Of a stretch of DNA of 64,000 nt, positions 59,262-64,000 are shown one piece after another; position 1 is the first letter of the stretch, and every line of letters starts with the position of its first letter. The DNA lies in NCBI GenBank assembly GCA_028554755.1, contig JAPTOF010000001.1, positions 40,133,501 to 40,197,500 of the forward strand, written 5' to 3'. The position numbers and the translations under genes were made by a program. Under the pieces are notes generated by a model. That model had not been told where the DNA came from, ran no database searches, and worked only from the letters and a program-made list of their open reading frames with translations. The DNA is from Cordia subcordata (Eukaryota; Streptophyta; Magnoliopsida; Boraginales; Cordiaceae).

Positions 59262-60224
59262 AATAATTGTGTCTTCCTCGTTTTCTTGCTTAGAGGTTTG
59301 AAGAAAATTAGATTGTTTTTCATTGTTATTCCAACACTCAGAAGCATAGTGATCGAATTTGTGGCAATTGTAACATTCAATATTTTTCCGGTTTCCACGG
59401 CCAGCTTTTCCTTTACCTCTTCCTCTGCCTCGTTGATTTCCAAAATTATTTATTTCTTCTCATTGATGTGAGTTTCGAAAATTACCTCTACCTCGGGCTC
59501 TTCCTTGATTACCACGTCCTCCATGTTGAGAACCTCCACCTCTTGATTTTTGGTCTTGTAAATTAAGCTTTGATTCCAAAGCTTGCTCTATGGTACTGAC
59601 ATTAGAATTCTTTTGAATGCATTGCTCATGCATTTGGAGTGATCCCATCAACTCTTTAATTGTGAGTTGATCCAGGTCTTTTGACTCTTCAATTGCAACC
59701 ACTACATGCTCAAAAGACTTTGTAAGTGATCGCAATATTTTCTCAACAACTCGAACATCTTCAATAGTTTCTCCATTTCTTTTCAACTGATTAACAACTG
59801 AAAGTAAGTGAGAGAAATAATCAGAAATTAATTCACCTTCTTTCATGTGAGCATTTTCAAATTCGCCTTGAAGTATTTGCAAACGAACTCTTTTAACACG
59901 ATCCACTCCTTTGAACAAAGTGGCGATTTTGTCCCACGCTTCTTTACTTGATTTTGCTTTTACAATTTTCTCGAACATGGATTCGCCTACACCTTGGTAA
60001 AGCAAAAATAATGCCTTTTTATCTTTCTTTCTTAATTCACGCAATGATTGTTTTTGCTCCGCATTCAAAGTTGCTTCAGCTTCTGCCATGGGTTCTTCCT
60101 ATCCATCCACAATAATCTCCCAAAGGTCTTGAGAACCAAAGAGAGCCTTCATTTGAATACTACAACTTCCATAATTGTCTACAGTGAGTTTTGGAAGTTG
60201 AGGTTGCACAAGATTGTACGCCAT
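59262..60224 (-). pseudogene. Gag of the CAGGC Copia element
   Basis: The ATG at 60224 (MAYNLVQPQLPKLT) opens a DUF4219/UBN2 gag. A TAG near 60100 and a stop at 59460 interrupt it. The capsid-like part (60089-59600) is well preserved. An RG-rich stretch (GGRGNQGRARGRG) and an intact CCHC knuckle C-YN-C-HKFD-H-YASE-C (about 59329-59370) follow. The frame to protease differs by a shift near 59260-59440. Confidence 0.9.
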
Positions 60225-60253
60225 GGAAGAATTCACACTCTTAATTTACCGTA

Positions 60254-60265
60254 GCTTTGATACCA
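60254..60265 (-). other. Primer-binding site of the CAGGC element
   Basis: TGGTATCAAAGC on the minus strand, just inside the 5' LTR; one change from the usual iMet complement. Confidence 0.9.
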
Positions 60266-60268
60266 CTA

Positions 60269-60672
60269 TGTTGGAAACTATTTTGGATTTACAAATACTT
60301 AGACAAATTTGAGAGCACAAAGAAGAATAAAATTACCACTAAATATGATATGTATTGAATATAAAATTCTCAAAGTATATAGGCTGCTGCCTTTACAATA
60401 GAAGTCACTTTTCTCTCAATATTTTATTCTTTCCACTCACTCTTTTTCCTTTTCTCTCTTGCTTTTCAAAACACTTTGTAAAGCACTCCTATTTATACTA
60501 GTACTAGCCTACTCCATGCATTTAATGAATATCTAGGAAAACTAAACACATTTAACTAAGTTCATGGCTATCAAAGATGTATCATGTATGTACATGAATC
60601 TCCCTTTGCTAAGTTCCATGAACCAATTATTATTCCTTGTATCTAATTAATTTTGGTTTACATTCTCCAACA
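60269..60672 (-). repeat. 5' LTR of the CAGGC Copia element
   Basis: 404 bp with TATA box at 60488-60496 (minus strand); partner of 55770-56173. Confidence 0.93.
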
Positions 60673-60728
60673 CAGGCATGGAATCAAGCCATGAATACAC
60701 CAAAAATTCAACTATAACTGCGACATCC
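60673..60728 (-). pseudogene. 5' part of the host exon split by the Copia insertion
   Basis: On the minus strand a plausible acceptor (GTCGCAG, about 60711-60717) precedes TTATAGTTGAATTTTTGG and the codons for VYSWLDSMP, which read on into 55769 once one CAGGC copy is removed. Farther upstream the sequence becomes dispersed-repeat-like (CCCACATTGGTTTGTGAG). The other exons of the gene are not found. Confidence 0.45.
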
Positions 60729-61054
60729 CACATTGGTTTGTGAGTGATTCGTGTGACTTGTTTATAAATGAGTGGTATGAATAAAACTAATAACTTGTGT
60801 TAATTATTTTAGATTAGTTGACTAAAAGCCCAAGCAGTTATTAGTTATTTTTATAACACCAGTTTCTCTTACGGGCCTGAGTCCAGAGGCGTGACAATAA
60901 CAACGTTAAAATCAAACTTCGATCATAATTTGCAAATGCTAAGGCTAAAGCAACTAGAAGTTTTGCTCCATTCAAATCATCAGGCGCTGTAATTGCTAAA
61001 TACACGAATAAATCACTAGCAACCCACGAAACAGAGACTGTATATCATAGATAA

Positions 61055-61210
61055 TCATCGCCACGAAGGTATCCCGCAACAATAGAAATTGCAGTACAAT
61101 GTATTGGTTTTGTATATGTTTTTGCATTGTATTCATCGCCGCAAAGGTGTCCTGCAACAATAGAAATTGCAGTACAATGTATTGGTTTTGTGTGTGTTTT
61201 TGTATTGCAT
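61055..61210 (+). repeat. 78-bp tandem duplication
   Basis: Units 61055-61132 and 61133-61210 share TCATCGCC.C.AAGGT.TCC and GCAACAATAGAAATTGCAGT, with about nine differences. Confidence 0.85.
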
Positions 61211-61332
61211 GTCTATAGTTGTTTTGAGATGTATTATGTTATATAGAGTGCAATAGGAGCGTAGCTTTATTACATTACATTTTTGCATATTAGGATTCAA
61301 TTAATTATAGCTGAATTTAAGGAAACGATTTG

Positions 61333-62170
61333 AGCTTGAATGAAGATGGAGATGGCTTGGACAAGGATTGAAGAAGCAATTGAGGATGAAAAATGGATGA
61401 GAATCAAGTTTGAAAGCTCTCGGAAGAAGGCCAAAGCAACCAGAAGTAAAAATGAAGTGAAAACGAATCCGAAAGAGATGAAGATTGAAGAGCCGACTAA
61501 GTGCTCTTCAGCTAGCCAGTCGACTGGCTCACTAGGTCCGTAAAAACAGTAAGCAAGCTTTCTGAAGCTGTGCGGTGCCTCCCCTCCAATCTCCCTCGCT
61601 GTGTGTGTGATGGTATATATACAAGTTTATCAACGTTGCTTCCACTGACTTGGTTCTTCAACAAAAGGAAAATAAGCCCTTTTTTTAGAGTGGAGCCCAC
61701 CACATTTATGATGCACATTTCCTTTTCTCACGAGTCACACTTAGTAGCCAAAATCACAAGATCAAGTGAACTGTTGGGCCCCACCAATTTGGCATTCTTT
61801 TCTTTTTTTGTGATTAGAAATTCGAACATGATTCGGATTATTTTCTTGTGAGAATTAGCGATAACTCCAAATTGAAAAATTGTAGCTCTCGGCGAAGGCT
61901 TTCTCTTGAATATTAAATCATCTCATTTCAATATCTGGAGCTTCAAATATAAATTTTTTCGTGAAACCGTATCCTGGAACTCGCGTAATTTCTAGATTTT
62001 AACCTTCCCTTTTTTGTTCTGATTTCTTCGTTTTAGCTCTAAATTCATTTGTTTTCTACTAAATCAGCATTGTATGAAAAATTAAATTAAATAACTCAAT
62101 TTAACACCAAATTAATGATATAATAAAATTAAATTAAAAGGGTTTTATTATAAAATTAACAAAGTTATCA
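61333..62170 (-). mobile_element. Putative Ty3/Gypsy LTR (minus strand), left boundary unknown
   Basis: Read on the minus strand, CTTGAGGACAAGCAAAA..GTGGGTTTGGGGATG leads into TGATAACTTTG at 62170. This is the recognisable end of the internal region, polypurine tract and LTR start of plant Athila/Tat-type Gypsy elements. The LTR would extend to lower coordinates; its other end was not fixed, and no second LTR lies in the window. It contains a perfect 16-bp palindrome at 61514-61529. The plus-strand frame at 61340-61543 within it is not considered a gene. Confidence 0.4.
61514..61529. repeat. Perfect 16-bp palindrome AGCCAGTCGACTGGCT
   Basis: GTCGAC-centred, like the Sirevirus LTR palindrome AGCCGGTCGACCGGCT, but in an unrelated element. 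Confidence 0.9.
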
Positions 62171-63600
62171 CATCCCCAAACCCACTTTTTTGCTTGTCCT
62201 CAAGCAAATGAACACTTAAACTCAAGAAAAGAGATGCTCAATTAAGCGCAATAAGAAGAACCACACAAGCAATAACGAATCAATAGTGAGACAAAAATCA
62301 CCCAATCAAACATGCACACGCAGCGTAGCACTTACGAAGCATGTACCCCACAATTATTCAACCTCAATCATGCCACCTCTTTCAGTCAGTTTAAGCACAT
62401 TAAATAATTAACAAGAATGTAAAATTGATTCTACAAAACTTTGCTAGACCCGAAGTCTTTATGTCACCAAAACACAACAAGAGCAAAGTGTTATCCCCAT
62501 ACTTTTTTCGCATATTCTTTTCCAACTTCTTTTTCACTTTTTTTTTCTGCTTTTTCGCTTTTCAAAATATAACATAATAATAATTGAGTACATATGAATA
62601 GCCATTGAGTCATTTTGACACTTATTCACTCATTTTTCCTTTGGCTTTTTTTCACTTTTCATCTTTTCGCCTTTTGGCTTTTTTCACTCTCGTTTTTTTT
62701 CTCTTTCTTTCTTTTTCTGAATGGGGGAAACACTTCAAAAAAAAATCATATTATCATAATTTAACAAAACAAAGTAGCACTTCAACAAACTTTCAACTAG
62801 GTCTAATGTAGGCTTACGAAATTGCCTTCTTCTTCAAATTAATCACCCTTATAACGCTTACACAAAATGACACAACCAAGCAATAAATGAGGATTTATAG
62901 CAAAGACAAACCAACTGTGCCAATAAATTCACTCATTAATCATGCAAATCTCACTATCAAGTCAAAATTGCCTATGCAATTCAAGCTCATATGTGCAAAA
63001 AATTTTCAAATTTATCCCATTTTTCACCTTATTGACACATAATCATAGAAGCACGTTGTTGTTCATTCTCAACCTCAAGTTTACTGGCCTTACAAAAATT
63101 AATTTCTTTGTTAATTTAGACTTAAAATATGAATAAATTTTTCTTTCACACTCTAAGCACTCCAACGCCAGATTAACCCAGAATATTTAAGTACATTTTG
63201 TCTTACTGTTGACATTTTCTTTTATTTATTTTCCACTCTAATTTACCACGTTCTTATTGGAACATATTTAATTTACTTCCTCAGATTACGGAATCCATTC
63301 ATTCCCATCCTACATTCCTACTGCACCAGTAGCACTTGTCTTGACAAGTAGTCCCGAGGCAGAAGTATCAATTTATTTATCATTTTCTATGATTAAAAAA
63401 AAAATCGTGAAAAGATTACGTAACGAGATTTTTCTTTTTGGTCAAATGTAACGAGATTACTAGTTGAGACTGGAAATTAATAGGTGCATTTGGTTTGTCT
63501 GTTTTCTTTTTTTATTTTTTTATTTTTTGAGAACAGTTTTTATTTTTTGTTCTCTAAAATTTAAAAATGTGTTTGGTTAACAAAAGTACTTTCCTTCTTG
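62171..63600. other. Probable Gypsy internal or 3' untranslated remnant, then spacer
   Basis: After the polypurine tract the sequence is non-coding, with T/C-rich low-complexity runs (62500-62720). Whether it belongs to the Gypsy element is inference. From about 63480 phrases such as GTGCATTTGGTTTGTCTG and GTGTTTGGTTAAC resemble a MITE/MULE end. Confidence 0.3.
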
Positions 63601-63607
63601 ATGTTTA

Positions 63608-63880
63608 TTTACAAAAATACCACCTTATTTGCTAAATTTTTTAGAGTTATGTAGAAAATTACCATCTTATTTTCTATTTTTTTATATATATTTATAAAAC
63701 TATCACCTTGTTTTTAAATTTATAGAGTTATTTACAATGTTTTCACATTGTTTTCTAAATATTTTAGAGTTATTTACAAAATTGCTACCTTGTTTCATAA
63801 ATCTTTAGAGTTATTTACAAAATTGTCATCTTGTTTTCTAAATCTTTTAAACTTATTTACAAAATTGTCACTTTGCTTTT
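63608..63880. repeat. Minisatellite, about 42-bp unit
   Basis: Roughly six degenerate copies of TTATTTACAAAATTG.CACC followed by TTGTTTTCTAAATCTTTAGA. The best copies start near 63724, 63766 and 63806. Confidence 0.8.
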
Positions 63881-64000
63881 TGATAAAACACTTTTTTTTA
63901 TATTTTCTGATTTCCTAAAAAATTGTTTTTTATTTTTTAAAAATAAAAATAAAAATAATTAATCAAATATTTTTTTATCCTAATTTTTATTTTTCATAAA

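Larger units (their letters stand above)
55770..60672 (-). mobile_element. Nearly full-length Copia element, TSD CAGGC
   Basis: Two 404-bp LTRs (55770-56173 and 60269-60672; minus strand TGTTGGAG...TTTCCAACA) differ at about nine sites by eye (roughly 2%), so this is a young insertion. CAGGC flanks both ends (55765-55769 and 60673-60677). The primer site is TGGTATCAAAGC (60254-60265), and the polypurine tract TTTGAAGGGGGG lies directly before the 3' LTR. Gag, protease, integrase, RT and RNase H are all present, with a handful of stops and a frameshift. It is the best preserved element in the window but is not coding-competent as read. Confidence 0.93.

Noticed and set aside
61340..61543. 67-codon Lys/Glu-rich plus-strand ORF
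   Set aside because: Lies in a likely Gypsy LTR on the other strand and has no motif.
63608..63880. CRISPR-like array
   Set aside because: Units are degenerate and contiguous without unique spacers, in a plant nuclear context.

Overview
This is nuclear DNA of a flowering plant, almost certainly a eudicot; the species cannot be read from the window. The grounds are AT-rich intergenic DNA, a many-exon plant alpha/beta-hydrolase gene with plant splice sites, an intronless adenylate isopentenyltransferase gene, and abundant plant LTR retrotransposons primed by initiator-Met tRNA (TGGTATCAGAGC). Only two host genes look intact. The rest is transposons, repeats and AT-rich spacer.

Layout. 1-2.7 kb: a diverged tandem duplication and a tRNA-derived SINE with a 13-bp target duplication. 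2.77-6.97 kb, minus strand: a DUF1749-type alpha/beta-hydrolase gene with at least nine coding exons, a GC-AG intron and a possible 81-nt cassette exon. 7.88-17.81 kb, plus strand: a complete-length but mutated Copia element of the SIRE/Sirevirus type, with a long gag, pol, an extra env-position ORF, repeated polypurine tracts and GTCGAC-centred palindromes. 18-20 kb: a degenerate repeat array interrupted by an LTR-PBS-gag remnant. 20-28.5 kb: AT-rich spacer with MITE-like and CACTA-like pieces and copies of a miniature LTR (TRIM) family. 29.07-30.11 kb, plus strand: an IPT5-like cytokinin synthase gene. 31.7-33.4 kb: a MULE-like element whose right inverted repeat is split by a four-LTR TRIM compound with its own AAGAT target duplication. 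34.6-39.2 kb: two diverged copies of a block of about 1 kb. 42.26-42.96 kb: a young 350-bp tandem duplication.

43.5-60.7 kb carries three minus-strand Copia insertions, each with paired LTRs and a perfect 5-bp target duplication. The first (43473-46293, ACACA) keeps only gag and a protease-like segment. The second (49648-54735, CATGT) has lost the IN-RT junction. The third (55770-60672, CAGGC) is nearly full length and sits inside what looks like a coding exon of an unidentified host gene. 61-62.2 kb looks like a Ty3/Gypsy LTR and its polypurine tract on the minus strand; 63.6-63.9 kb is a minisatellite of about 42 bp per unit.

The two host genes show no functional link. The hydrolase is a housekeeping-type enzyme of unknown substrate; the IPT makes isoprenoid cytokinin precursors. 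The most unusual material is structural: the env-position ORF and palindromes of the Sirevirus, the TRIM compound nested in a MULE terminus, the gag-only Copia derivative, and the exon split by a Copia insertion. All translations and alignments were done by eye.
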